Origin: CAVWDI01 sp046259385
Lineage (GTDB): Bacteria; Chloroflexota; Anaerolineae; Anaerolineales; UBA4823
Direction of reading: 5' to 3'
DNA: 64,000 bases
Assembly (NCBI GenBank): GCA_046259385.1
Contig: JBJYWI010000006.1
Coordinates: 37,890-101,889, forward strand
Shown: positions 1 through 9,632 of the stretch, piece by piece
Numbering within the stretch: position 1 is the stretch's first letter
Layout of the letters: the number at the start of each line of letters is the position of its first letter
Program-made: the position numbers and the translations under genes
The notes under the pieces: model-generated
Told to the model about the DNA's origin: nothing
Database searches by the model: none
Seen by the model: the letters and a program-made list of their open reading frames with translations, nothing else

Positions 1-870
1 ACCCTGGACGCTGACGGTAATATCAGCGACCGCCGTGCCGGCAGGATTCCCACCGAAGAATGTATAAAGAGAGTGGAAATTCTGCGCAGAATAAAAATAC
101 CCGGGGTTGAGATTTTCGTGGAACCGGTAAAAGAGTACCGCTTTGCCCTCATCCTACGTGGAGATGGTTTGGATCCCCGTATTCAGGAGACTGACCCGCA
201 GATGACCGGGGTGCCGCCCCGCATGATTGAGGCGATTGATCCTGCGGCAGAAAAAACAGCCGGGATCCTGCGCCAGTGGTGGGATGAAGCTAACGCGCTG
301 CTCGCCGAGCACCCGCCGGCAAACAGCTGTACCATGCGGGGTTATGCCAAGGACCCCGGCTTGCCGCGCTTTCCAGAGGTTTACAGGATAAAATCAGCTG
401 CAGTAGCGGTTTACCCGATGTATAAAGGCGTGTCCAGGCTGGTGGGCATGGACGTTATCGAGCACGATGCGGAAACGCCCGCCCAGGAATTTGAAGTAGT
501 TAAAAAGTATTGGAACGATTACGATTTCTTCTTCGTACATGTTAAAAAGACTGACAGTTACGGTGAGGATGGGAATTTTGACGCCAAAGTCGGAGTAATT
601 GAAGATGTGGATAGGGCGCTTCCAATGCTGCTGGAACTGAATCCGGATGTTATCGTGATTACCGGGGACCATTCAACTCCATCCCTGATGAAACGCCACA
701 GCTGGCACCGTGTACCGGTTCTGATCTGGGCTGAATGGGCGCGCTACGGAAAATCGCTGCCCTTTGGAGAGACCAACTGCGCGACCGGAAGCCTGGGATT
801 AATCCGCCATGTTGACATCATGCCGCTCGCCCTGGCGCACGCAAAACGGCTCGGAAAATTTGGCGCATAA
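1..870 (+). CDS. apgM: 2,3-bisphosphoglycerate-independent phosphoglycerate mutase, archaeal type (3' part)
   Basis: Interconverts 2- and 3-phosphoglycerate in glycolysis. The reading frame is already open at base 1, so the gene starts before the window; about 289 codons are visible, against roughly 400 in the family. The visible part opens with the family motif GNISDRRAGRIP and later has EDGNFDAKVGVIEDVDRA and the metal-binding VITGDHSTP followed by HSWHRVPVLIW, the ApgM (COG3635, alkaline phosphatase superfamily) pattern. An internal ATG at 73 is not the real start, because the conserved DRRAGRI motif lies upstream of it. The downstream lipoprotein gene starts about 20 bases after the stop and is probably cotranscribed. 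The assignment to ApgM rather than GpmI is firm from the motifs. Confidence 0.93.
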   Translation, partial: TLDADGNISDRRAGRIPTEECIKRVEILRRIKIPGVEIFVEPVKEYRFALILRGDGLDPRIQETDPQMTGVPPRMIEAIDPAAEKTAGILRQWWDEANALLAEHPPANSCTMRGYAKDPGLPRFPEVYRIKSAAVAVYPMYKGVSRLVGMDVIEHDAETPAQEFEVVKKYWNDYDFFFVHVKKTDSYGEDGNFDAKVGVIEDVDRALPMLLELNPDVIVITGDHSTPSLMKRHSWHRVPVLIWAEWARYGKSLPFGETNCATGSLGLIRHVDIMPLALAHAKRLGKFGA

Positions 871-889
871 ACCAGGAGTGGATTCCGGA

Positions 890-1546
890 TTGACTTTCAG
901 AAATTACTTCCACCTGCTGGCTGTTGTCACCGCAGCAGCTGTTGCGACTATATCCTGCAAATTCCTTGTCCCGGAAGAGCCGCCTGTTCAGGCAGGGGCG
1001 ATTCTGTTTCAGGATGATTTCAGCGACCCGCAAAGCGGGTGGAACCGGGTTTCAACCGATACCGGGGAGACGGATTATGACGACGGCGTATACCGGATTC
1101 TGGTTAACGAATCCAACACCGATATCTGGTCCAAGCCCGGTCAGAGCTTTGAAGATGCTGTTATTGAAGTGGATGCTTTTAAGGTGGGCGGGGTTCGTGA
1201 CAATCGGTTTGGGGTGATCTGCCGGGCAACCAGCGATGACACCTTCTACACCTTTATCATCAGCAGTGACGGTTACTACGGTATCGGCAAGGTCAAGGGG
1301 GAATTCTATGAGCTGATAGGGACGGATGCGCTTCTACCAAGCGAAGAAATCGAGCAGGGTTCAGCTATTAACAGAATCAGAGCCGAATGTATCGGAGACC
1401 GGCTTTCTCTATTTGTTAACGGAGTGAAAATTGACGAGGTCAAAGACACCGAACTGGTCTCGGGTGATGTTGGATTGATCGCTGGTACTTATAATGAGCC
1501 CGGCACAGACATCCGCTTCGACAATTTTATCGTTCGGCAGCCGTAA
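890..1546 (+). CDS. Lipoprotein with concanavalin-like/LamG-type beta-sandwich domain
   Basis: Hypothetical surface protein of about 218 residues. The open frame extends back to 809 inside apgM, but the best start is TTG at 890: AGGAG lies at 874-878, and the product then begins with a hydrophobic signal segment ending in a lipobox-like TISC, so it should be lipid-anchored outside the membrane. The mature part (FQDDFSDPQSGWNR, then alternating strands ending in RFDNFIV) has the layout of the concanavalin A-like/DUF1080-type domains common in Chloroflexi lipoproteins. No catalytic residues can be assigned. The start is uncertain; GTG at 878 is in frame as well. Confidence 0.72.
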   Translation: MTFRNYFHLLAVVTAAAVATISCKFLVPEEPPVQAGAILFQDDFSDPQSGWNRVSTDTGETDYDDGVYRILVNESNTDIWSKPGQSFEDAVIEVDAFKVGGVRDNRFGVICRATSDDTFYTFIISSDGYYGIGKVKGEFYELIGTDALLPSEEIEQGSAINRIRAECIGDRLSLFVNGVKIDEVKDTELVSGDVGLIAGTYNEPGTDIRFDNFIVRQP

Positions 1547-1624
1547 AAAAATGCGCTTCCATCTTGAAACCGTTTTAAATGTTGTTGGCGATCTAACTGA
1601 TTTATTTCAATCCGTAAAAATTAT

Positions 1625-3001
1625 ATGAAGATTTATCTGGATATGGTCGGGTGCAGGCTGAATCAGGCGGAAATTGAGGCATATGCGCGCCAGCTTGTTT
1701 CCCTGGGTCATACCCTGGTTGCGCTGCCAGAAGATGCTGATATGGCAATTTTAAATTCATGCAGCGTCACCTCCGCTGCAGCCTCCGATTCGCGTCAGAA
1801 AGCGCGCCAGCTCTGGCGCGAAGGAGTAGCTGAAATCATTCTGACCGGTTGCTGGGCGACTTTGAACCCGGTATCCGCCAGGGAGCTTCCCGGAGTTCAC
1901 CGGATTATCCCTAACGACCGCAAAGACAATCTCGTAAGGGAATTGTTTTCCCTGCCAAATGAAGATTTTGATACCGAACCAACCGAACGCCAGCCTGTCC
2001 CGGGAGGGCGCCTGCGCACGCGCTCCTTCATAAAAGTACAGGATGGCTGCAACAATCGCTGCGCATTCTGCATTACTACAATAGCCCGCGGCAGGGGACG
2101 CAGCCGTCCTCTGCCGGAGGTTATCGCCGACATCCAGGCTGTCTGCAGTCCCCAGAGCACTCTCGCCGCAAAGGAGATTGTGCTGACCGGAGTTCACATG
2201 GGTTCATGGGGTAAAGATCTATCTCCGGCTTTAAACCTGGCAGCCCTCGTTCGGGCAGTCTTGAATGATACCGATGCCGAGAGGGTACGGCTGTCCTCAA
2301 TCGAGCCCTGGCATCTGGACGAAAACTTCTTCAGGCTGTGGGATAATCCACGCTTGTGCCGCCAACTTCACCTCCCCCTTCAATCCGGCAGCGCGGCTGT
2401 CCTCAAACGGATGGCACGAAACGTTACTCCCGGCGAATATGCGGATCTGCTGAACACAGCACGTGAAATGATCCCCAGTGTCGCGGTTACCACCGACATC
2501 ATTGCTGGATTTCCGGGTGAGAGCGCGGCCGAATTCTCCGAAAGCCTGCGCTTTGTAGAAGAGATGAAGTTTGCGGATGGCCACGTCTTCACCTTCTCCC
2601 CTAGAAAGGGAACCCCAGCCGCCCGCATGCCGGACCAGGTCCCAATGCAAACCCGCAAAGAAAGAAATGCACGCATCCGGGCAGTATTCGAAAAATCCAG
2701 CGCAAATTATCGCCAGGGATTCCTTGGCCAGACGCTTCAAGTTCTCTGGGAAAGCGCGCTGGAGCACGGCCCGAATGGATGGAAGTTAACCGGACTTACG
2801 GATAATTACCTGCGCGTGTTTGCCTATGCTCCCTGCGATTTGTGGAACCAGATCACACCGGTTCTGATAAGCGCGCCTGAAGGGCGCGGCTTGAGCGGGG
2901 AAATTAAACCCGGATGGAAAGCGGCTAGCGCGGGAGACCAATCTATTGTCAAGCAGGATCAGTTGAAGGTCCAATTAGGTTTGGGTTGGGGATATGAATA
3001 A
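1625..3001 (+). CDS. mtaB: tRNA threonylcarbamoyladenosine methylthiotransferase (MtaB/MiaB family)
   Basis: Radical-SAM enzyme that converts t6A37 to ms2t6A37 in tRNA. It has 458 residues. The N-terminal methylthiotransferase domain carries cysteines C10, C46 and C76 for the auxiliary cluster. The radical-SAM cluster motif CNNRCAFC gives C142, C146 and C149, followed by GRGRSRP. LHLPLQSGS and the TTDIIAGFPGE stretch are family motifs. The C-terminal region is TRAM-like. The start has no clear Shine-Dalgarno sequence; the upstream sequence is AT-rich. The stop overlaps the next start by 8 bases, so it is translationally coupled to the HIT gene. MiaB itself is the alternative, but the overall motif set fits the MtaB subgroup better. 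Confidence 0.88.
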   Translation: MKIYLDMVGCRLNQAEIEAYARQLVSLGHTLVALPEDADMAILNSCSVTSAAASDSRQKARQLWREGVAEIILTGCWATLNPVSARELPGVHRIIPNDRKDNLVRELFSLPNEDFDTEPTERQPVPGGRLRTRSFIKVQDGCNNRCAFCITTIARGRGRSRPLPEVIADIQAVCSPQSTLAAKEIVLTGVHMGSWGKDLSPALNLAALVRAVLNDTDAERVRLSSIEPWHLDENFFRLWDNPRLCRQLHLPLQSGSAAVLKRMARNVTPGEYADLLNTAREMIPSVAVTTDIIAGFPGESAAEFSESLRFVEEMKFADGHVFTFSPRKGTPAARMPDQVPMQTRKERNARIRAVFEKSSANYRQGFLGQTLQVLWESALEHGPNGWKLTGLTDNYLRVFAYAPCDLWNQITPVLISAPEGRGLSGEIKPGWKAASAGDQSIVKQDQLKVQLGLGWGYE

Positions 3002-3338
3002 ATGCACTTTCTGCAGAATCATCGCCGGTGAACTTCCAGGGCGGATTGTCTACCAGGACAGGGAAACGACCGCATTCCGTGATATTAACCCTGTCGCCCC
3101 AACCCACATCCTGATCGTACCGAATAAACACATCGACTCGATAAACAAAATTTCCTCCCGGGATGAGAGGCTGGTCGGTCATCTCTTCACCGTCGCCGGT
3201 GAACTTGCCGCGCAAGAGGGGGTAGCAGAGACTGGATACCGTCTTATTATCAACACCGGCCGGGATGCAAACCAGACAATTTTCCACCTTCACCTGCATT
3301 TGATCGGCGGGCAGCCGGTGCGCTACCCGATGGGATGA
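2994..3338 (+). CDS. HIT-family nucleotide-binding hydrolase (HinT-like)
   Basis: Small histidine-triad protein of 114 residues, expected to hydrolyse nucleoside phosphoramidates or adenylylated products in the cytoplasm. The N-terminal CTFCRIIAGE segment and the triad FHLHLHLIGG (H98, H100, H102) are textbook for PKCI/HinT. It overlaps mtaB by 8 bases at its start and the methyltransferase gene by 4 bases (ATGA) at its end, so all three are probably one translationally coupled unit. The natural substrate cannot be told from sequence. Confidence 0.92.
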   Translation: MNKCTFCRIIAGELPGRIVYQDRETTAFRDINPVAPTHILIVPNKHIDSINKISSRDERLVGHLFTVAGELAAQEGVAETGYRLIINTGRDANQTIFHLHLHLIGGQPVRYPMG

Positions 3339-4141
3339 GGTTTTCGCAACAAGAAATGATTACCTCTCCCCAGAACAAGAAGATAAAGTGGGTCCGGTCG
3401 CTGCAGTCGGACAGCCGCGCCCGCCGTGAATCGCGCGCCTGCGTTGTAGAAGGTGTTCGCATGGCGGAAGAAGTGATCTCCTGCGGAATCCGCCCGCTGC
3501 TTGCGCTGCACACTTCCGAGCTCACTTCCCGGGCAGAATCAGCACTTGATACGCTGGCTGGCGCGGGCACTGAAATCGAGGCAGTCTCTCCAAGGATAAT
3601 GCTGGCTGCCAGCGATACCCAGACCCCCCAGGGCTTGCTGCTTGTTTTGCCCATTCAGCCGCCCACGCTTGCTGAGGAATTGAGTTTTATCCTGATTCTG
3701 GATGGCGTCAGAGACCCGGGCAATCTCGGCACGATTCTGCGCACTGCTGCGGCGGCAGGTACTGAGGCTGTATTTATCACCCCCGGGTCAGCTGATCCAT
3801 ACGCGCCGAAAGTTCTCAGAGCCGGAATGGGCGCTCATTTCCGTCTTCATGTCGCCTGCCTGGATTGGGCTGAAATTATGAAAAAGACAGCCCGGCTCAA
3901 ACCAGTGCTTGCCTCACCTCACGCAGGGAAACCGTATTACCGCTTAAATCTGGCGGTACCCCTGGCTTTAATCATCGGTGGAGAGGCTGATGGAGCCGGT
4001 AGCCAAGCCCGTAATTATGCCTATGAACGTGTACATATTCCGATGGCGGGAGAGATGGAATCGCTTAATGCTGCCGCTGCTGCTGCGGTCCTAATATTTG
4101 AGGTAATTCGCCAGAGGGGATCGAAAAGTCAAAAGAAATAA
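3335..4141 (+). CDS. TrmH/SpoU-family RNA 2'-O-methyltransferase
   Basis: SAM-dependent methyltransferase of the SPOUT (alpha/beta knot) class acting on tRNA or 23S rRNA ribose. It has 268 residues. The N-terminal part (ITSPQNKKIKWVRSL) is the small RNA-binding domain typical of RlmB/TsnR-like proteins. The catalytic domain shows motif 1 (DGVRDPGNLGTILRTA), motif 2 (IIGGEADGAG) and motif 3 (MESLNAAAAAAVLIFE). The ATG at 3335 overlaps the HIT stop as ATGA; an alternative ATG at 3356 would give the more usual MITSPQN start. It converges on uvrA with 18 bases between. The target nucleotide is unknown. Confidence 0.88.
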   Translation: MRFSQQEMITSPQNKKIKWVRSLQSDSRARRESRACVVEGVRMAEEVISCGIRPLLALHTSELTSRAESALDTLAGAGTEIEAVSPRIMLAASDTQTPQGLLLVLPIQPPTLAEELSFILILDGVRDPGNLGTILRTAAAAGTEAVFITPGSADPYAPKVLRAGMGAHFRLHVACLDWAEIMKKTARLKPVLASPHAGKPYYRLNLAVPLALIIGGEADGAGSQARNYAYERVHIPMAGEMESLNAAAAAAVLIFEVIRQRGSKSQKK

Positions 4142-4159
4142 TCCATTCTTGATCAAGTC

Positions 4160-7135
4160 TTACTTCGCCGGTGTAAAAACTGCATCCTTATCGCAGATAA
4201 ACGGTCGCAGGTACTGCCCGGTGTAAGAATCATCCCGTTCGCAGATTTCTTCCGGAGTGCCCTGCGCCACTACCTCTCCGCCCCGGTCGCCTCCTTCCGG
4301 TCCAAGATCAATAAGATGGTCAGCAACCTTGATGATGTCCAGATTGTGTTCGATAATCAAAACTGTATTGCCGCCTTCAACCAGACGCTGGAGCACCTCG
4401 ATTAATTTGTGCACATCCGCGGCGTGTAAACCGACTGACGGCTCGTCCAGCACGTAAAGAGTCCTTCCAGTTGACCGTTTTGAGAGTTCGCGGGCAAGCT
4501 TCACCCGCTGGGCTTCGCCGCCGGATAAAGTTGGGGCGGGCTGTCCGATCCGGATGTACCCGAGACCTACATCCTGCAGGGTCTGCAGCCGGTTGACCAT
4601 CTTGGGAAAAGCTTCAAATACCTCCAGGGCTCTGTCCACGGTCATGTCCAGCACCTCGGCAATATTAAAATCCTTAAACCTGACCTGCAGCGTTTCACGG
4701 TTGAAGCGTGCCCTGTTACACACATCGCAGGGGACATATACATCCGGCAGGAACTGCATCTCAATTCGCAATTGACCCTGACCCTGGCAAGCTTCGCAGC
4801 GCCCGCCGTGTACATTGAATGAAAACCGACCCGGTTTATACCCCCTGATCTTGCTCTCCGGCAGCTCTGCGAACAAGCTGCGCACATGGTCAAACAAACC
4901 GGTATACGTGCCGGGATTGGAGCGCGGCGTGCGCCCGATCGGCGTCTGATCGATGTTGATCACTTTATCCAGATATTCCAAGCCCTCAATTGAATCATGC
5001 TCACCGGGCTGGATTTTCGCCCGGTTAAGTGCCCGCGCCAGGGCTTTGTACAGAATCTCAACCATCAGTGTTGACTTGCCCGAACCGGACACCCCCGTTA
5101 TACAAACCAGCTTTCCGAGCGGGATATCCACATCGATATTTTTTAAATTGTTCTGGCGCGCCCCGATAATGCTGATTTTGTTTCCATTTCCGCCTCTCCG
5201 TTCAGATGGAATTGGTACTTTCAATTTGCCGGTTAGGTACGCGCCGGTAAGTGATTCTTCACATGCTAGAATGGCATCCAGCGCGCCCTCGCAGACCACT
5301 TCCCCTCCGTGTTCTCCCGCCCGGGGACCCAAGTCAACAACCCAATCAGAGGTGCGGATTGTATCTGAATCGTGTTCGACAACCAGGACCGTGTTTCCCA
5401 GGTCGCGCAAACCCTCCAGGGTGCCCAGCAAGCGCTTATTATCCCTCGGGTGCAGTCCGATCGACGGCTCGTCCAGCACATACAGCACCCCCATCAACCT
5501 TGAACCAATCTGTGTCGCAAGGCGAATGCGCTGCGCCTCGCCCCCGGAGAGAGATCCAGCCGTGCGGTCGAGGGTAAGGTAATCCAATCCCACATCAACC
5601 AGGAAACCCAGCCTGTCCTGGATCTCCTTCAGAACCCGCTCCGCGATCAACCGCTGGCGAGCATTCAGAGACGAATCTTCCCCCCCCAGGTTTTTCGCCC
5701 ACTCCAGCGTTCGCATGACGGGCCAGTGCGTCACTTCAATGATATTCCTGTCTGCAACAGTAACCGATAGAGCTTCCCTTCGCAATCGCGAACCATTGCA
5801 GCTAGGACATATCTGCTCGCTCATATATTCAGAGAGCTTTTCGCGGATATACTCGGAACTGGTCTCTTTATAACGGCGCTGGAGATTGCTGACCACCCCT
5901 TCAAAAGTGGTCTGAAAAGTCGCCTGGCGTCCCTCCCGGTTCCGGTAGTGAACCGTAATTCGTTTTCCCCTTGTGCCGTACAGAACAAGGTCAAGTTCAT
6001 TCTTTTTTAAATCCCGCACCGGCTTGTCAAGGTCGATGTCGTATTCATTAGCCATGGCGTTTAAAGTCTGCCAGTAATAACCGCCTTCTTCACGCGGCCC
6101 GCTCCACTCAGTCGCTGCAATCGCGCCTTCCGCAAACGATAGGCTGGTATCCGGGATCAACAGTTCCGGGTCGATTTCAAGCTTGCCCCCCAGTCCCTGG
6201 CACTCAGGGCAGGCGCCGTGCGGGGTATTGAAAGAGAAGGTGCGGGGTTCGATCTCTGTCAAGATTGACCCATGTTCAGGGCAGGCGAGGTGCTCAGAAA
6301 ATCCCAGGTCCTTCCCCGAGATTTCGCTCCTCTCCGGTGTTTCAACACCCTCAGGAGGCATTCCATATAATTGTTCGACGTCATCAGATGGGTTCATCCA
6401 GTGGATGGTTACATATCCATCTCCAAACTTCAATGCCGTTTCAATCGAATCAGTCAACCGGGACCGTGCAGATGCAGCGTCCTTCTCATCCTCCAGGCGC
6501 TGGATGATCAAACGGTCAACCACTGCCTCAACCGTGTGATTTTTATACCGGTCTAACTCGATGTCTTCATCCAGTTCATACACCTTTCCATCCACCCTTG
6601 CCCGCACAAAACCCGATTTCTGGATCTCCTCCAGCACCGACTTATGGGTACCTTTACGGCCGCGCACCAGCGGGGATAAAATCAACAGGCGGGCGCCTTC
6701 TGGAAGGTTTTCAATCCTGTCAACAATCTCCTGGGCTGACTGTCTTGTCACAACCCTTCCACAGTCGGGACAGTGTGGGATACCAGCCCGGGCATATAGC
6801 AACCGCAGGTAATCATAGACCTCCGTGACCGTGCCGACCGTCGAGCGCGGGTTATGAGATGTACCTTTCTGATCGATGGAGACCGCCGGCGACAATCCAT
6901 CAATATAATCCACATCCGGCTTTTCCATCTGACCGAGAAACTGCCGGGCGTAGGCTGATAGGGACTCGACGTAACGCCTCTGACCCTCAGCAAAAATGGT
7001 GTCAAAAGCCAGTGAAGATTTTCCAGAGCCAGAAAGCCCGGTTATAACCACAAACTTATCGCGTGGTATAACCACACTGATGTTTTTTAAATTGTGCTCA
7101 CGCGCCCCAACTACCCGAATAACTTTTTCAGACAT
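4160..7135 (-). CDS. uvrA: Excinuclease ABC subunit A
   Basis: DNA-damage recognition ATPase of nucleotide excision repair, acting with UvrB and UvrC. It has 991 residues, slightly longer than the usual 940-960. There are two ABC ATPase modules: Walker A GLSGSGKSS near the N-terminus and GVSGSGKSTL in the second half, each with an LSGGEAQR signature and a LDEPS Walker B. Zinc-binding cysteine pairs are visible (CPDCG, CPSCNG, and CEACQG with CDVC). The C-terminal tail after the last ABC motif is ordinary. It is transcribed convergently with the methyltransferase gene and stands alone. No clear LexA-type operator was found upstream. Confidence 0.97.
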   Translation of the reverse strand: MSEKVIRVVGAREHNLKNISVVIPRDKFVVITGLSGSGKSSLAFDTIFAEGQRRYVESLSAYARQFLGQMEKPDVDYIDGLSPAVSIDQKGTSHNPRSTVGTVTEVYDYLRLLYARAGIPHCPDCGRVVTRQSAQEIVDRIENLPEGARLLILSPLVRGRKGTHKSVLEEIQKSGFVRARVDGKVYELDEDIELDRYKNHTVEAVVDRLIIQRLEDEKDAASARSRLTDSIETALKFGDGYVTIHWMNPSDDVEQLYGMPPEGVETPERSEISGKDLGFSEHLACPEHGSILTEIEPRTFSFNTPHGACPECQGLGGKLEIDPELLIPDTSLSFAEGAIAATEWSGPREEGGYYWQTLNAMANEYDIDLDKPVRDLKKNELDLVLYGTRGKRITVHYRNREGRQATFQTTFEGVVSNLQRRYKETSSEYIREKLSEYMSEQICPSCNGSRLRREALSVTVADRNIIEVTHWPVMRTLEWAKNLGGEDSSLNARQRLIAERVLKEIQDRLGFLVDVGLDYLTLDRTAGSLSGGEAQRIRLATQIGSRLMGVLYVLDEPSIGLHPRDNKRLLGTLEGLRDLGNTVLVVEHDSDTIRTSDWVVDLGPRAGEHGGEVVCEGALDAILACEESLTGAYLTGKLKVPIPSERRGGNGNKISIIGARQNNLKNIDVDIPLGKLVCITGVSGSGKSTLMVEILYKALARALNRAKIQPGEHDSIEGLEYLDKVINIDQTPIGRTPRSNPGTYTGLFDHVRSLFAELPESKIRGYKPGRFSFNVHGGRCEACQGQGQLRIEMQFLPDVYVPCDVCNRARFNRETLQVRFKDFNIAEVLDMTVDRALEVFEAFPKMVNRLQTLQDVGLGYIRIGQPAPTLSGGEAQRVKLARELSKRSTGRTLYVLDEPSVGLHAADVHKLIEVLQRLVEGGNTVLIIEHNLDIIKVADHLIDLGPEGGDRGGEVVAQGTPEEICERDDSYTGQYLRPFICDKDAVFTPAK

Positions 7136-7590
7136 TGAACCTCATTTACTCTAAACAATCATCCTTTCAAATTAATCCAAGGCGCTTGATCGTGAAGATG
7201 AAACGTCGATCAATCCAATTGATTGCATAAATACTTCATTCCGCAAGAATCTCGTTGTTTAGCCGTAACCCTGCATTATAGCACAAATGTTTTATTTATT
7301 ACCCTGCCAGAAATGGATAATAGGCAAAACTATATTATACCAACCCGGGACCATTCGCTCCAAAATCGAATATTGATGATGCATTCTATTGGTAAAAATT
7401 ATCAAGAAGGGACATAAGCACCGCGTTTTTCTACACTCGAGCTGTAACAAGTGGAAATCCATAATATTCATCTTCCTGAATTCGCATATAATAGACCTCA
7501 AGTTGGTTTTAATCCGGCTGTTATTTGGGGTAACCAGGAGATATAAATCCAGCTGAAATTCCCAGTTTTTTCTTCCAGGAGGAGGTAAGG
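7136..7590. other. Intergenic region between uvrA and the SH3 lipoprotein gene
   Basis: A 455-base divergent intergenic stretch, more AT-rich than the flanking genes. It carries a TATAAT at 7487-7492 that could serve the lipoprotein gene, leaving a leader of about 95 bases, and a strong Shine-Dalgarno sequence (AGGAGGAGGTAAGG) just before 7591. No convincing coding frame or RNA gene was recognised; the short frames crossing it lack family features. Confidence 0.5.
7487..7492 (+). promoter_or_regulatory. Possible -10 box for the SH3 lipoprotein gene
   Basis: Perfect TATAAT about 99 bases upstream of the ATG at 7591. No good -35 hexamer sits at 16-18 bases, so this is a moderate call. Confidence 0.35.
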
Positions 7591-8475
7591 ATGAAAGACT
7601 TAAAAAAACGCAGCAGATCTTTGTTCCTGTTTGGTTGTGTTCTGCTCTCTGTTTCACTTGCCTGCAGCATTTTTGGCGGATCTTCAGAAGAGGAGGATCT
7701 ACGCGGAACCCAGATTGCTCTTGCGGTTACTGCAACTGCGCTTCAGGCTGCCGCGAATCAGCCGGCTCAAACCCAACAGTCGGTAGAACCGCCCCAGGAG
7801 ACAGAGCCGCCCGAACCTGAACAGCCAGTCGAGACCGAACCGCCGGCTCCGGCTGAACCCAGCGCGCCGACCATCAGCGCCAGCGTAAACACGAACTGCC
7901 GTAAAGGGCCCAGCCAGGATTATGAGGTCCTGGGTTACCTGTTGAAAAATCAGACTTCAACAGTTGTGGGAAAGGACGAGTCCGGCAACTGGTGGGTTAT
8001 CGAAAATCCCGATAAACCCGGTGAAAAATGCTGGGTCTGGTCGGAGACGACCACTGTCACCGGTGATACCAGCGCTATACCGGAAATTGAACCCCCTCCC
8101 CTGCCGGATGTCGAAGTCGCGGTTGGATTTTCAACATTTACAATGTGCGGCACTGAACCGGCACTCTATTTTCAGATCGACAACAGCAGCGGACCGGATC
8201 TTGAATCTGTTAGGTTAACGATCCAAGATTTGACCGAAGGCGATACCGTTTTTGGTCCTGAACAGAGCAACAGCCCATTTCTTGGATCAGACAGCGACTG
8301 CCCGCCCGGGGTAGGCACCCTGCCTGCAGGAGCGGTTGGCTACATCGCGGGTAAAGTAACCCGTCTAAGCCTTCCAGCTTCGATGATGCAGGCTACTATA
8401 AAAGTATGCACCCAGGAGAATCTTGCAGGTTCTTGCGGAGAAAAAACGATTCAATTCACCATGCCCGCCCCATAG
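7591..8475 (+). CDS. Lipoprotein with bacterial SH3 domain
   Basis: Secreted, lipid-anchored protein of 294 residues. The signal peptide ends in lipobox SLAC (cysteine about residue 25). A Gln/Pro/Glu-rich linker follows (about residues 45-95), then a bacterial SH3 domain (about 96-150: TISASVNTNCRKGPSQDY, then WWVIENPDKPGEKCWVW). A C-terminal beta-rich domain of about 120 residues contains paired cysteines. The role is unknown; SH3b domains commonly bind cell-wall or surface ligands. The next gene encodes a paralogue with the same SH3 and C-terminal domains but a membrane anchor instead of a lipobox. A strong Shine-Dalgarno sequence precedes the start. Confidence 0.8.
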   Translation: MKDLKKRSRSLFLFGCVLLSVSLACSIFGGSSEEEDLRGTQIALAVTATALQAAANQPAQTQQSVEPPQETEPPEPEQPVETEPPAPAEPSAPTISASVNTNCRKGPSQDYEVLGYLLKNQTSTVVGKDESGNWWVIENPDKPGEKCWVWSETTTVTGDTSAIPEIEPPPLPDVEVAVGFSTFTMCGTEPALYFQIDNSSGPDLESVRLTIQDLTEGDTVFGPEQSNSPFLGSDSDCPPGVGTLPAGAVGYIAGKVTRLSLPASMMQATIKVCTQENLAGSCGEKTIQFTMPAP

Positions 8476-8490
8476 AACAAAAGAAAGGAC

Positions 8491-9381
8491 ATGACCCCCA
8501 AACAAATACTATGGGCTGTGATCCTGGTGCTGGTTGCAGTGATCATCTGCCTGATTGTCGGGTTCGGCGCATACATCTATTTAAACCAGCGCGGGCAAAC
8601 AAATCAAGGCGGGCCAACAAGCACCACTCTGGTATTGACCGCAAACGCCCTATCTCTCAGGCAAACCGCCGCTGCGGGTCAACCAGCCCCTGTCGAAGAG
8701 ACCCAGCAGGTTCCGGAAGTCACCCAGGAAGGCAGTCAACCAGCCATAACCGAACCTCTATCGGATGTGCCCACGATCAGCGCCGATGAAAACACCAACT
8801 GCCGCCTCGGCCCCAGCCAACTGTACGACATTGTTGGTTACCTGCTGACCAATCAGGAATCAATTGTCGCCGGGCGCAATTCTGAAAGCAACTGGTGGTA
8901 CATTGAGAACCCCGCAAAACCAGGCGCTTTCTGTTGGGTGTGGGGTGGGACAACCAGTGTGCAGGGAGAGACAAGTGCCCTTGAGGTAGTTGAACCCCCG
9001 CCCCCGCCTGAAAACCCGGAGATTGCATTCGGGGCTGCCTTCACCAGAGTACTGTTGTGCGATGGCTCTTCCGCAGCCATGATTCAGGTTATCAATACTG
9101 GACAGACTCCCTTTGAATCCGTCAGGGTCAATATTCAAAATCTTGACACGGACGTCGCAAACACAGGGACTCTTTTTCCCAATACACCATTCACACAGTC
9201 CGCCTCGGTTTGCCCTCCCGGTGAAACCACCCTGCTTCCTGGTGAAGGGGCGTATATTGGCTCGGCTTTTTCCGGTATGTCCCCGGTTACCAACACGTAC
9301 AAAGCCACCATCACTTTATGCACTGAAGACAACAACCTGGGTGAATGTGTGGTCCAGGTATTGGAATTCGATCACCCCTAA
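8491..9381 (+). CDS. Membrane-anchored SH3-domain protein, paralogue of the preceding lipoprotein
   Basis: A 296-residue protein with one N-terminal membrane segment (about residues 6-30, ending FGAYIYL) and no lipobox. A Gln/Thr-rich linker is followed by an SH3 domain (TISADENTNCRLGPSQLY, WWYIENPAKPGAFCWVWGG) and a C-terminal domain that aligns by eye with that of the gene 15 bases upstream (shared FESVR/LESVR, CPPG and CTxxNLxxxC patterns). The pair looks like a tandem duplication in which the mode of membrane attachment changed. Function unknown. Confidence 0.78.
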   Translation: MTPKQILWAVILVLVAVIICLIVGFGAYIYLNQRGQTNQGGPTSTTLVLTANALSLRQTAAAGQPAPVEETQQVPEVTQEGSQPAITEPLSDVPTISADENTNCRLGPSQLYDIVGYLLTNQESIVAGRNSESNWWYIENPAKPGAFCWVWGGTTSVQGETSALEVVEPPPPPENPEIAFGAAFTRVLLCDGSSAAMIQVINTGQTPFESVRVNIQNLDTDVANTGTLFPNTPFTQSASVCPPGETTLLPGEGAYIGSAFSGMSPVTNTYKATITLCTEDNNLGECVVQVLEFDHP

Positions 9382-9632
9382 ATTGATCTCACCAAACAAG
9401 CCAGGTTTCTACTGCATTCCCAGAAAGAGTGCTGCTCCTTCACTATTGAACCCTGTACTTGTTTCGCCTGCCCCAGTTGTATTCAACCCAAATACTATAA
9501 ATGAGGAGCAGCGTTACATCCACTCCTGTCATTTCCGCGGCTGGTGTAAATGCCTGCTTCAGAACCCCTTGCAACCCTGCGGGTATGTTAGAGGCGAAAC
9601 TTTCTTTTTACGTTCAAATTCTTCACCGGGTT

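Noticed and set aside
4257..7047. Many plus-strand frames over uvrA
   Set aside because: All are antisense shadows of a full-length, motif-complete uvrA.
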